Source of the DNA: Paragonimus skrjabini miyazakii
Lineage: Eukaryota; Platyhelminthes; Trematoda; Plagiorchiida; Troglotrematidae
Assembly (NCBI GenBank): GCA_014338405.1
Contig: JTDE01001564.1
Location: forward strand, 32,562 to 96,561
Reading direction: 5' to 3'
Length of the DNA: 64,000 bases
The notes beneath the pieces were generated by a model. The model was not told where the DNA came from. It ran no database searches and worked only from the letters and a program-made list of their open reading frames with translations. Both the position numbers and the translations under genes were made by a program. Below, one piece after another: positions 21,105 to 33,075 of this stretch (the stretch's first letter is position 1; each line of letters opens with the position of its first letter).

Positions 21105-23837
21105 GTAAGTTATTATATATCGAAACGAGGTGTTTGTAGTTTTATACAATACTAATTTTTATTATTAACTGTTGAAAAGTATGAATGTTAAAGTCCAAAC
21201 TTGAGCTTCACGATAGATGTATCATGGAGCAGGGGATATATGCACAGTGTAGATCATATTGATGTATACAAGCTCGCTCTTTAGTTACATTTTCGTGGCT
21301 ACTGATCAAAAACTTAGTGTAGTGATTTGGTTGTAATTGGTATTGTTGTATCCCTATTCGAGTGCTATCAACATTAAGCCTTGCAGACTATGACAGTAAT
21401 AGAGAGAACACGCGAGGCAGTAGAACTACATACTGTATTGTCCCATTTACAAGCGGCAGCGTCAGTCTTATGTGCATGGACGAATGTGTCGTTGGTCATT
21501 GAAAACGCCACCAATCAGGACGCAGCTTGAGTCTNNNNNNNNNNNNNNNNNNNNNNNNNNNNNNNNNNNNNNNNNNNNNNNNNNNNNNNNNNNNNNNNNN
21601 NNNNNNNNNNNNNNNNNNNNNNNNNNNNNNNNNNTGAGTCTCAGCATGAGTGTAGGGCACACAGGCGGCCTTGACGCATATGCAACAAGTGTCACTATGT
21701 TCATCTACAGAGAAACGGAACACCACATTTGATAGCTGATATTTAATTGCCATGAAACTAAACGAAGTTTCTAATCCCTAGATTGAGTACAGAAATCATG
21801 ACTCAGTTCATAAAACCGATGTGTCTAACTCTGCATACTTATCACCGGTTTATGTGCATCTCATAGGAAACAGCTGATTTACAGATGCGAGTAAGACAAC
21901 GCCTGAAAGTTGACTTCTCTTTAACCATTAATTCATTTACATCCCTGTCTAATATTGAACACGTCCATGCCAGTGAAAGCTAGCAGCTGCTATCGCCCTA
22001 TCATCTCCAGCCACGAGATTTGTGAATCCCGGACGTACTAGCCTACCGGCAAACTCCATTTGTAGTGACTAATCTACCGCTAACTGCCTTTATCTCTCCA
22101 CGCTAAGACACCAGTCGTTCTGAACGATCACATGAAAACCCAATCTAGGGTGAGGTGAATACTAGCCATCATGCTCTTTTCACGTTCACGGGAAACCGAC
22201 TGTCCGTCTAGGTTCGAAAAAAAGCCATTGGTGAGCTTCAACGGTCATTAAATATGGATTCTTGGCCAAATTGCTACGTCTGAAAATGTACCCTATCTCT
22301 GAAAGTTCTTCCTTCACGTTCAACGACCAAAATCTACAGCTCTTGATCAGAACGAGGTGAAAAGTGAACGTTAACCTTAATAATATAGACTTTCCAATCA
22401 ACCTTCAAAAGAAGAAAACCCCAGACTCGAGAACTTCTCTTGTCAGAGCTTGTTAGTATCTCTTTCATGGCCACAATTTGATTTTCGGTTCGTAAGGCTG
22501 CTGTGTAGACGATTTTGTCAGTGATTTCAACTTGGGCACTGCTGACTTTTTATAGCCCATTAATTCAACACGTTCTCTGGGTGAGGAGCGCTTGGCGTTC
22601 TCGACCATCTAGACGGAAGACATCATAACTCACCTCTGGTTGCTGTTTGCCAGAATGGAGCTCGTTGACAATATAATTTTCTAAATGTTTTCGTTGGTTA
22701 TTTAACTTACAATAGCCCTGCATTCTGACACACTGTTTGATAAAATCTCCGTATATAATTTTATTTTCTTTACCAACAGATGTGCTAATACACATCTCAT
22801 GTTTTGACCCATAGTAAAATAAAGGCACTCAACTACATATAGTTTCTCTCATTAAATGATCACTTACTTTAAGGTAATATACACCGCGGTAGGCAAGTAA
22901 CAAGATGTGATCCAAAATTAACGATTTTGCCATTTAGTATCACAATCGATTTTGGACGGAGCTGATTCTAGAGGTTTGGTAAATTATACAAGTTACAACA
23001 TGCTTCGTTGTTAAAAACGTTGTGGTATATAGTAAGACAATTGTTTATCCAACGTGACAAACAATCATTGATAAGTTTGTTGCGTTGGCTAATGTGAGGG
23101 GACATTTGACATGGATTGAACTGTACTGGTACTATCGTCTCCTTGTGTGTGACCTTTCCCACTAACATTTTAAGTAGTATAAGCTTACCATAATTCAAAT
23201 TTGATTACAACTTTCCCAGTTAAGGAGGTCATCGTAGTTGGTCTGGTTTGAATAAAAGTGTTCCACGAAAATTTCGCTCTGTGCCAGGACGTGGTCAACA
23301 GCACATATTCATGCCGAAATCAAAAAGGTTAACTACGTGCGCCTCAACTTTGAAACAGTGCAGGTAACCACATTTGTTCAAGGACATTGTACTATGCATC
23401 TTGGGATCTTCACATCCGAACTTTTAGCTACAGACTTCTGTAGATTTTGTTCGGATTGTTCGATTTTTCCCAAAAGGATAGTGAGACTTATCTGATAACT
23501 CTAGCAGATTACCAAAAAATTAGAACTGTTCAACCAGTTGATTAAATCGGTCAGATGGGCAGCTCTGTTTACTGTCTCCATCGGACAGTAGTCATCTTCC
23601 ATGTTCCAATAGAGCAAGTTTAGTCCAGTTGACATAAGTCTCCCGGACTTAAGACTGAGTCTGATAGTACATGGTACATTCAACTTGATTCCGGCCTTTT
23701 TTTCATAAACGTTTACCGACAAGCAAAGCTTACGAATCTGTATGTATTGGTCTAATCAAAAGTACCACAATCAATTTCAGGCGTTCCTGCTGAAAAGCAA
23801 AAAGAGTTTCAAGCATTTTCCCATTCAACCTCTACAG
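21105..23837 (+). other. Intron of the HSP110-like gene; no repeat or gene identified; contains an assembly gap
   Basis: It begins with a consensus GTAAGT donor at 21105 and ends at the acceptor CCTCTACAG (23837). An open stretch after an acceptor-like TTGCAG (about 21385) is unassigned. No SINE or LINE was recognised here. Confidence 0.5.
21535..21634. other. Assembly gap, 100 N
   Basis: There are exactly 100 N. The left flank ends TTGAGTCT and the right flank starts TGAGTCTCAG, so the same 7 bases occur on both sides. Confidence 0.99.
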
Positions 23838-23906
23838 ACAGTTGTTGTTAGAAATCCTACTTTAAAATTTACGGATCAACAGATATATTACTTCCAAAAG
23901 TTTGAG
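23838..23906 (+). CDS. HSPA4: HSP110-like gene, candidate exon 7 (start of substrate-binding domain)
   Basis: A 69-nt phase-0 exon lies between acceptor TCTACAG and donor GTAAGT. It reads TVVVRNPTLKFTDQQIYY and on to KFE. Joined after GCALE it lines up with the linker that follows GCALQ in HSPA4 proteins (an aliphatic triplet, then S/N-P-x-h-K), so it very probably continues the same protein. An alternative acceptor at 23780 would add 19 codons in the same phase. The usual beta-sandwich sequence does not follow in any exon I can find. Confidence 0.55.
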
Positions 23907-24928
23907 GTAAGTCTAATTGTCGTTTACCAAGTAAGATGTTGCTATTTCGGACATCGCCTAATCGATACTGCACAGTTAGTGGTTCTCCAGTTTCATTTAC
24001 TTTTATCAGGTTCAGTTGCATGATTGTCACATGACAGTCTCAATTGGGATATTTTTCATTAAACTCACGTTTGCACATACTTTATAAAAAACCAAAAGTA
24101 TCGTCGCAGTACTGTTTATCTTGCATGCGCTATCGAAATGATTCAGTTCGACTGGTTTGTCATTGAGAAGAAATATGATAAGGTGTCATATCGGAACACC
24201 GTTAATTCAAACGAGGGTTTATTGGCAACCCTCACAATGGACATGTAAAGTGTTTGTACACTAATAGCAACCAGTAGTTTGGGAGAAGCACAGTTTGCAG
24301 GAAGTTGGCAAGCTCGCACCCATGTTGTTCTACATTTTTGGCGCATATGTAACAGAATTAAATGCAGCTGAATAGCAGATTGCTAATCTGACTACAGAAA
24401 CGGTTGAAATGGTGCATAAAAACCAGAGGATGTTTTAGAGTGTAGAAGACTACTAGGGGATATCGTCATACTGTTTGTGTGCACGCCAAGTTCAGTCATA
24501 TGACAATTCCCTAACTGCTCCTTTGGTAATGTGATTCCGATTGAAACACTACTGAGAAAGGCGATCAGAGATGACTGGAACGTTAGGTGCTACAAAGCGT
24601 TAGTAAAGTTGTGTTCTTCTCAAACTGCTGATTGTTTAACAATTCAGTCAAAAGAAATATCAACAGAAGTAGTCAACCCACTGGTACAAGACGGTTAATA
24701 TATGCAATACACGCTTGCCATCCCTCTTCCGGGCAATCAGGAGATCATTCAGACTCCAAGTAAATGTTTTCTATTTGTGTAGGTTGCAAATAACTTAGCT
24801 AGTTCATCGCTTCTCACTGTACTAATGACATTCAAGTTGTAAAAATTACATTAAGAGAACGGTATGTATTTCTCCTGAAACATGGATTATCAGAAGTTAT
24901 AAACTTCTGCTTAGGATCTCTTCTTAAG

Positions 24929-24955
24929 CAAGCCAGCAAAGTCTGCCGAGTCTTT
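24929..24955 (+). CDS. Candidate 27-nt micro-exon
   Basis: A polypyrimidine acceptor (CTCTTCTTAAG) is followed by nine codons (QASKVCRVF) and a strong GTGAGT donor, phase 0. An alternative acceptor at 24914 (GCTTAG) gives DLFLSKPAKSAES in another phase. Evidence is splice signals only. Confidence 0.25.
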
Positions 24956-25635
24956 GTGAGTAAGAATATTTTCGTTCACCGTCTCCAACACACACTGATT
25001 ATAAAGACATTACATTTAACCACCCGGTCCCTGAAGCGTGTGAAAATCAGAACATATGTTGGTACAGTTAGTTGAAAACATGGTACATATAGTTGCACAG
25101 CTCGTAGGGCTTAAGCAAGTTGAATTCTACATGAAGAGATGTCCAAGTCTTTGTATCAGAACAACAGTCTTAAAAGTGTCACAATGGTTGATTACAGCTG
25201 TCAGTATGACTTTTGCACTCTAACCAAACAAACTTGATATAGGTAAAAATCACGCTGGACAACACGGTGCAGAGTGCATGTTAAATTCGTTACCAGGTAT
25301 TTGGAAATGCCATGTTCTGTGGAGCAGTTAACCAACTGTTCAGTGTGTGGATGATATATGGGTCATAGATACTGATAGCACTTGTCTAGGATCATTGCTG
25401 GACGCAGTAGGCTCCTTACAGTGTAGCTGTCTCTACTGCTACTACACGGTTCAGCCGGTTTGCCCACAGTAACTTGCTGATATCTTCAGTGATCTTTCCA
25501 CGTATGTTCCTCTGTGTGCCAGTGCTAATATGACCTTCCGAAAATCAAATTATGTGGAAACTCGTTTTGGACATTTTAACTCCTTAATTAATGGGCAGGG
25601 CTTTGGTCATTTCCAAATTACACTACACATATCTG

Positions 25636-25772
25636 GTCATAGTTGTCGCATTTTCGAAGACTTTCCAGCTAGCCTCTTTTGAAAATAACTGAACCTGAGT
25701 GTCATCGGCACTAGAACTCATCAGTGGTGCATATCCCTGTCATGGACGGGATTAGAATTTCGGCCACACCTG
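25636..25772 (-). mobile_element. SINE copy S2a, degraded, head-to-head with S2b
   Basis: Body and ribozyme region are recognisable in reverse (TTTCCAGCTAGCC, ACTCATCAGTGGTGCATATCC, GACGGGATTAGAA for the B box). The hammerhead has lost its GAAA core, so it is inactive. Confidence 0.7.
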
Positions 25773-25774
25773 AT

Positions 25775-26000
25775 GTGCCTAAGGCGAGGTCAATGACATA
25801 ATGGTCAACATGATTGCCTCATGAAAACGTGACCTGAGTTCTATTCTTGGATGTGGCAAGGATATGCATTATTGACGAGCCCTAACGACAACGAAACTTG
25901 AGTCCAATGCCTTTTTACGAAGGAGAAAAATCTATCTGAATGCAAGGATTGCCACCAATTTTGAGTGATGTTCAAATGGAAATAAAACACTTTAAACAGA
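25775..26000 (+). mobile_element. SINE copy S2b, degraded
   Basis: It starts at GTGCCTAAGGCGAGGTCAATG, includes a decayed A box, a decayed B box (GAGTTCTATTC), the hammerhead region 25866-25910 with TTGACGA instead of CTGACGA, and the body ending GTGATGTTCAAATGG. Heavily diverged from other copies. Confidence 0.72.
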
Positions 26001-26103
26001 ATTATGAACAGCGTGACACACCAACCGAAGACTTCTCACATTCACGTTTATTCCGTTTTAAGATATTAATGACCACAATTTACTGTGTTTATTTTACGAT
26101 CAG

Positions 26104-26142
26104 CATTCGAGTGAAGCTATGGTGCTTGAAGAGTTTACAGTA
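26104..26142 (+). CDS. Candidate 39-nt micro-exon
   Basis: An acceptor after a T-rich tract (TTTATTTTACGATCAG) is followed by 13 open codons, HSSEAMVLEEFTV, and the donor GTAAGT. It is phase 0 on both sides, like the neighbouring candidates, and lies between two SINE clusters. It would lie in the substrate-binding or acidic-loop part of the HSP110-like gene by position; no specific homology is visible. Confidence 0.45.
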
Positions 26143-26682
26143 GTAAGTACCCATTGTTTTATACCTGTGAAATATCCAGATCAAGCAGACCTTCAATTCC
26201 AAAAGTCGTTTTATTCGTTCTGTTGAAAGTGTCACAAAATTAACGGGTGACGTACTCAATGCACAGGTGTAACGAGCAAATTCTACTGGAACAAGTCAAA
26301 CCAATTACTATGAGAAAAATGTCATCACATGTCATCAAGTAAACAGTCACCGGTCCTCGATCGTTATACAACAAATGACTACGTTCATCACAACACAAAT
26401 GTCTACTAGGCGTGGGACTTCACACCAGGCAATTTACTAACAAAAGATTTACCCGTTCACAGTTGTCTGTGAAATCATAATATCAGTGTGTTGCCTGACC
26501 CCGGAACAATCACTCCAGATCGCTAAGCTAGGTATGTCCCCGTCTGAGATATGAAAACAGCTAAGCGATCGAGGTTTATGTGACAAACGTGAGTCATATG
26601 CTGTTCATCCTGAGTAACGTGACGATGATCTCAATCGCTTTCAATGCGACCGATAGTCTCGAAAGCTGCGATTCTTATCACA

Positions 26683-27057
26683 TAACAGATAGATATTGCT
26701 GATGAGTAGTAGGGGATTTTGATTTTCATATAGATTGAACATCACCCACAATCGATCGCAGCCGTCGCATTCCCATAGACTTTCCAGTCGGTCCCTTTCG
26801 AAAAGAAGCACTAGACTCTAGTTTCGCTCTCATTAGAGCCCGTCAGTAGTGCATATCATCGTCACTGCCGGGACTAGAACCCCGGCTACGCTTCCATCGG
26901 GCAACCATCTTTACCACTATGCCATTGACCTCACGTTTGGCACGACCGAATTAGCATATGTAAACACTCAACCACTTTAGCTTGTGAGTAATGACCAGGT
27001 TGCCCGATCGCCTCGAGAGGAGACACAGTTACCGTCTGTTAACTCCAATCGATGACC
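26683..27057 (-). mobile_element. SINE copy S3a, nearly full length
   Basis: In reverse it shows tail (CTGATGAGTAGTAGGGG), body, hammerhead, B box (GGGACTAGAACCCC), A box region (CACTATGCCATTGACC) and head (TTGCCCGATCGCCTCGAG, CTGTTAACTCCAATCGATG). Its head abuts the plus-strand copy S3b, forming a head-to-head pair. Confidence 0.88.
26808..26852 (-). ncRNA. Hammerhead in SINE S3a, one core base mutated
   Basis: Minus strand: GCACTA, CTGACGG, GCTCT-AATG-AGAGC, GAAA, CTAGAG, TC, TAGTGC. Stem I (6 bp) and stem II (5 bp) are perfect, showing the family structure most clearly, but the conserved A9 is G, which should abolish cleavage. Confidence 0.7.
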
Positions 27058-27352
27058 CACAAGCAAAAGTGGTTGAGTGTTCACATATGACAATTCGGTC
27101 GTGTCTAACGTGAGGTCAATGGCGCGGTGGTAAACACGGTTGCCTCATGAACAGCGTGTCCGTGGTTCAAGTCCCGGCAGTGACAATGATATGTACCACT
27201 GACGAGCTCTAATGAGAGCAAAATTCGAGTCTAGTGCTTCCTATCAAAACGGACCGACTGGAAAGTCTATGGGAATGCGACAGCTGCGATCAATTATGGG
27301 TGATGTTCAATCTATATGAAAATCAAAATCCCCTACTACTAATCAGTAATCA
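27058..27352 (+). mobile_element. SINE copy S3b with Pol III A and B boxes
   Basis: It contains A box TGGCGCGGTGG (27120-27130), B box GGTTCAAGTCC (27164-27174), hammerhead region 27193-27237 (GAAA changed to AAAA, so inactive), the body and the tail CCCCTACTACTAATCAG. The outer head is missing because it joins S3a. Confidence 0.88.
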
Positions 27353-27506
27353 AATACCGCTCAACAAGTCAATGATTTCTGTGATTTCAACTTGGAAAGA
27401 AGTCCTAGTCAAGGGGTCATCGATTGGAGTTAACAGACAGTAATTGTGTCTCCTCTCGAGGCGATCGGGCAACCTGATCATTACTCACAAGCGAAACTGG
27501 TTGAGT
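27353..27506 (+). mobile_element. Second SINE unit start, continuous with the tail of S3b
   Basis: Without a break the S3b tail passes through CTCAACAAGTCAATGATTTC into GTCATCGATTGGAGTTAACAG and the head GGCGATCGGGCAACC, i.e. a further unit in direct orientation truncated before its A box. The same tail-to-head linker occurs in S4. Confidence 0.75.
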
Positions 27507-27635
27507 ATTCACATGAAATAGATATTGGTTGCTGGTACATCATGAAGTCCACGAAATGTACGTCATCTGTTTTTTGACGTATAAAAATTTTTGGACAAAA
27601 GTTTATTCGTATCATATTTATTACATGCATTTCAG

Positions 27636-27680
27636 GAGAAACCTTCAAAAGACTTCGAAGAGGTTGTGGAGAAGACATCC
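27636..27680 (+). CDS. Candidate 45-nt micro-exon
   Basis: Acceptor TGCATTTCAG, 15 open codons EKPSKDFEEVVEKTS, donor GTAAGT; phase 0 both sides. The acidic, Lys/Glu-rich composition would suit the acidic loop of an HSP110. One of four exactly 45-nt candidates on this strand. Confidence 0.5.
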
Positions 27681-28381
27681 GTAAGTTAATTTTGATTTCT
27701 TTTCAATCAGCAAACCACACCGTACTTTACATCAATCAGTTGTGCAAAATAGTTTGTGGTTTTAAGATAATGGAGTCAACGCCAGAAGTCTTACCGTTGT
27801 TTAACTCCACTCCGTGCAATACGCAAATGTACTGACATGAATCACACTATGACATTTGTTAATAAGTGAAACCCGTCACACGTCTTAAAGCTTGATATCA
27901 GAGAATTGCTTTTCAATCATTTCTGAAAAGCTGATCAATGGAATTAGATTGATCAGAACTCTTAACACCGAATCGTCATTGTTCGGTGTGCAAGCTCATT
28001 AACTTGTAATTTTGATGTTCAAAGTATTATTTTTATCAAATCTGTTTTGTATTGCAATACCCACTATCCGATTAAAAATTAATCATGCAAACGTTAACCA
28101 TATTCATGAGCCAAGTTTCCAGTATTTGAAAACTTACCGGAAAATTTGTCAACATTTGCGTTGAGTCAAACGAATATCCTGTGAAATGAGTTTTCAAACA
28201 TTTTCTCACCTGACTGAATTCGCTGTCCGGTTGTCATTCAAACGTATGATATGAAGGGAAGTTCATGTGCATACACATTTGTTTGTTTGTTTTGAAAGCT
28301 TTTGGTTACACTAAATTAAGACATTACATTGTTCTTACGCGATCGATTTCAGCAAAAAATTAAATGTTTCTTTCATTTTAG

Positions 28382-28426
28382 TATCACTCTTCACGTGAAT
28401 CAGTGAAGTCTGGGACGGGATGCACG
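28382..28426 (+). CDS. Candidate 45-nt micro-exon
   Basis: Acceptor CATTTTAG, 15 open codons YHSSRESVKSGTGCT, donor GTTAGT; phase 0. Composition is Ser/Thr-rich and polar. The donor is acceptable but not consensus. Confidence 0.4.
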
Positions 28427-31079
28427 GTTAGTTAATTGTTCGTTGAAATAATTCACACACTTCATTTACATGGCCATCCAATTTTGTGCGTCTCTGACTT
28501 GTATAAACCGATTTTTTACTTCACTTCGAAAATTTAGAGCGGATCCACCAAACTGCGTCAACTTGATCAGTTCATTGTGATACTACCTTAATTGTGAAAT
28601 ACCCTAGTTAGGGTGCGCGATACTGTACAAAGATAATATCTATCGTAAGGACGCCCTTCTGAGGTTCAGAGTAGGTAACGGTAGACAAGAGTGACGATAT
28701 AGTGATTTCGAGCGCTGAACATGTATTTGTGCGAAGTGTTTATGGAGAAAACATTATTGTCTCAGCAACTCGTACGGAGCAATATTAACGCCTTCGATTG
28801 TTAAAAATATTGGATTTTGACTGCGCTTGCTTTCAACTGCTTTCTTACTAAAATTAATCAAGCATGTCTGCTTTTTTTAAATGAGAAACGAAAGACAATC
28901 ACTGGAAGGGTTGTCACGTTATCAAAATGTGCAATCGGGAATCTTACAAGGAAACCTTCATGAGTTCTTTCTTACGGATGAAAGGTTTTCCAAAACGTCT
29001 GTTGGTCGCGGTACACTTCGTAGGGTTGCCACCACTTAAATCTTATCTCAGTCGAGTGCGCGTGAGTACTTACTTCAATACAGCCAGTCCACCCGTTAAG
29101 ATCTGATCTGAAATCTAGTAAGAGACACATGTAAGTGGAAAACAACAAACGATTACCGTTGAGGCCACTCTGTCCCAAATCAACCTGCAAAATCCTACGA
29201 AAGTCTGACGATCACTACTACTGATGGATCCTTGTCGTTATGTCATTGAAACTAACAACAGTTGTCCGTCCCTGGGTAGCAAACGGTAGGCGGTTGACAC
29301 AGAAACATTAATGAAGACGTATGCCGGAGCCTGGCCTAAGTAGGTTTGGCCGGATGTGAATGTGATGAAAATCTACTCAATTCATAGCTTATCCAAATCT
29401 TGACACAGTAGAAGATATAAAAGGGGACCAATCCAAACGTCCAGATAAAGATACTACATCAGGATTGGAAAACCAGTCTCAATGTCTTGCCTTCCTTTAT
29501 TCACAAATTTGTTTGTTCTGTATTGCACCAATTAACGTACAGTTTGTGACTTTGTGTGTGTCAATACGATCAGCCAATGATGGATTGATTTATTTAATAC
29601 TGTTGTACATCCATAAATTCGGCTTCTTGTCTCATGAATATGATGTGCTTACCGCAATGAGTACAAGATCTTCTTCTCATTACTTGCGTGGGAGATTTCA
29701 ATCCAAGTGTGATTTCCAGGGCTATTCGAAGTCCCTAATTCCGAGTGATTTACGCTAGAATAACAATAAGATCAGACAGCTCACAGTTTCGGTGAGGCTG
29801 AGGAAAATTGTGGTAACTACCTGCGTTCCACCGATAGACTACACCGTAATTCTACTTACTTAAGGTTCAAGCGTCGCGCCTGCAACATATCCCGCCTACC
29901 GCTTACAGTCTGAATAAACAATCCACTTTCATTCCCAAAAATTACCCATACTGACCTCTCTTGTCTGTATTTTAGAATCACTGCCCCACAAAACAGATAG
30001 TACTAATGACCCGTTGTACACCCGTTTTGATGTCAGCTGCAACTCGTTATCAAGTCTAGTTCTTCGCTGTCTTGAGTGAGAGTGAACTGAGGCTGACACG
30101 TTAAAACAGGCGAAATTTCCTTAAAATGACAGACCGTACAAGTGTGACGTGAATGCACTCCAGAACACTGTGTTGAGCATTGTCCATATATTAAATTTCA
30201 TAGAAAACGCGTTTGGAATAATTCTAACAGCTTTCATATCAACTATATGTTTGTATACTTAAACCAAATTATTGACTTGCCAAACAACTAACTGTAATAG
30301 CACTCCCAAGTTAATGCGACTATTACGCAGGATTTAAACAGATATGACTGTCTATAACATACTTATGCTTTTTGTATAGTGCTGACATTATATTTTGTGT
30401 GAAATCTATCTTCTGAACTCATTCAAAAAGATTCACGGAAAACAAAGTAAACCACACATAAGAACAAATGATCGATATAAATGCAACACGTGATTTTGTG
30501 CAAACGTCTTGTGAAGTATTTGTGTTTAGTCTTCTTATATCCATCTCCACTGTATCACTTTCACTGTTGTGTGCGGTTATTTGCCAAAAATGCATATGAT
30601 TTAACACTGGAGAATATGGAACTAAGTTTGTTTGTTTACCACGGTGGTTCTTTAAGTATCTCCACCGCAAGCAAATGACTTGGTGCAATACCACAAATGG
30701 TACTTGTAGCACGACAGCACAGTTCCTAAGCAGCGTTAGACAAACACTTCACTCGCTAATACTGGAACATATCTTTCATAAATGTATCTCACTCGAGTAT
30801 GTAACCCACAGGGTCATATTCGCCAATGACCCCAGTTACCGTTAGACAGAAACTGAAGTGTTAATGACAGAATCATTTTCTATAACTTCAATTATTTTTC
30901 GGAGTAATTACGGGTCAACAGTCACGGGGTTATCGGAACAGTTGTGGTAGCAGTGTGGATAACGACCTTGAGATTATAACCATTATCACCAACATAACAT
31001 CCATGAGCCTGACCAGAAGGTAATGTGGCTCCGGCAGCCGCTCATAACAACGGTGAAGTGGAATGTCATGAGAGAAGAA
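28427..31079. other. Long intronic or intergenic stretch, no gene recognised
   Basis: Open frames at 28972-29190 (minus) and 29465-29758 (plus) have no recognisable motif. A good acceptor at about 29086 and GTAAGT at 29122 frame a 47-bp open segment, which does not keep phase with the other candidates. Otherwise nothing is seen. Confidence 0.4.
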
Positions 31080-33075
31080 AGGTTACTGAAACGGTTGCAG
31101 AGTAACAATAATAACAATAATAACAGAGTAGATGCACGGACTATAAGTAGTATGGATGGGAGTACGGTATTGACTGCGATACACCACCATCTCGGACAAC
31201 GTTTGTAACCAGCGATTTCGGTGATCACAAGGGTCCCATCCAGACAGGCAAAACCTACTCACTTTGCTCAGTGGAGCAGACAGGGCCTTTATATTTGGTG
31301 ACAACGTTTTTACCTGACCATCATGTGGTTTCACCCAACTGTTGGTTATTTCAGTATACAATGCCTGGCAGGGTAAACGATCACTTGGCATACGGAGTAC
31401 GTGACCCAGCCACCGCAGACTGTGCAACGCGATCATTTGATCGCGCATTTCGAGTGATCCGGACTACGTGCTAGCGAACGGCCGTTTTGCTCACACGATC
31501 AGTCCACTTAGTGTGAACTAACTGACGGACACAACGATGGTCAAACACAGCAAGCCTGTTGATATCTTCCTTGCAAACAGCCCACATTTTCGAACCATAG
31601 AGCAAAAGGTAACGTATACAAACATTATATACCCTTCCTTTCAGCGACAATCGAGCGTTTCCTCGGTGTCACAGATGACGCAGGTTGGCAAAGCACCTCA
31701 GGCTTATGCTATCCTCGCTGATGTCTCATCAGCAATAATACAAGTTGACGAGGTAGTGCTACTCAAGTGTATGTTCATAATTTCAAGTGGATTACCTGCA
31801 ATAAGGAAGGTAGGAGTGGGAATGCGCCAGTTTTGGAAAGGCACTTGGCATTCTGAGGATGCGAAGCGCAACCCACGCAAACCAGCCTGGCCAGCCACTT
31901 TGTCCGGCACAATTTGCGTGTTTTCGATAGGAGATAAGTAACACAATGTTATCCACATATTTCAGATCGGTCAACCGAACATCAGGAAGAAGCTCAATAC
32001 CAAGCTCACCGGACTCCTCAAGCGCAACTTCCAGACTGTCGTCCATGGCAAAATTGAACAGAAAAGGAGAGATCGGGCAACCCTAACGAACACCATTAAA
32101 AATGATGAACGACCAAAACAGCTGTTTGTAAACTCCCACCCTGCTTACAGAGTGTGTATGCAATTATCTTAGCTGATTCACGTATTTCCTCCATACCCCC
32201 TTGCGAAGAAGGCAAACTTGGAGGACGTTATGAGCAACCGAATCGGAAGCCGTCCTTAGGTCCAGAAAGATCACGACCGTCGGTTGCCTATAAGAGTGCC
32301 GGTGTTCTAAGATCCGTCGCATGACAAAAATAACATCAATACATGCACGACCGTACTGGAATCCTGCTTGTTCTTTCTGCTTCTGACCTCCTGTCAGTTT
32401 AGTGAATTGACGTAATATAAGGCCAGTGAGTAAATTGGACGCAAGAATAGCATGATGCCTTTGTGGTTGTCACATAAATTTCGGGCCCCGCTTTTAAAAA
32501 CGGTAATTACCGTTGATAAGCTTTAATCATACAGTACCTCTTCAGATTCCTAAACCGTCTAAAAGTGCTTTGTCAGTTCTGATATCAACCTCTCCCCACC
32601 ATTTCTGAAAGGAGGAGGAATGAAGTCTGGTTCAGTAGCCTTCCGACGCTTCAGTAACCAAATCTCCAGAGCCACTTCTATTTCCGATAGACGACTGTCT
32701 GGAACACAGTGACTGACTATTCGGGTTCCGTCGTCCACAAGGTCTGGTTGATACTAGCTTAACTATTTCTCAGAGTGTTCGACCCACCTGCCAATTTGGT
32801 GTGGTTGGCTGGTGACAAAGAAATAATTTTTTTCGCACATGGACCCACATGCGCCGACTCAAAGACCAGTACAACCGCGGCTCAGGAAAAAAACGTTTTG
32901 TTGCTTCTGAACAAGAAGGCATTTTCCATCTCTTTCGACTGTTTGACCAAGTAGTGCTCGTGGTGTTTGCACGAGTCTTCAGTTAGCTTGGGTTTATAAT
33001 CTCGACAGTCGTCATCATATTCGATTCTGACGGAATCGAGCGGCATTTGTTCATAGGATCTATCGAGGTGACAGA
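31080..33075 (-). mobile_element. RTE-type LINE (SR2-like), decayed
   Basis: The minus strand encodes the second half of an RTE-clade retrotransposon. In order: CRDYKPKLTEDS (about 33000) from the linker after the endonuclease, VITVFKSGARNLCDNHKGI (about 32500) of RT, AGFQYGRACIDVIF (about 32350), VVIFLDLRTASDSVAHNVLQ (about 32250), the catalytic box LKYVDNIVLL (about 31945) and the C-terminal LRWLGHVLRMPSDRLP (about 31390). The catalytic YADD has become YVDN and stops interrupt the frame, so it is dead. The element lies inside the presumed intron of the HSP110-like gene in antisense. The 3' side ends near an AAT/AAC microsatellite at 31104-31126, a typical RTE tail. Confidence 0.85.

Noticed and set aside
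31104..31126. CRISPR-like short repeats
   Set aside because: It is a simple AAT/AAC microsatellite at the end of a LINE, not spaced repeats.
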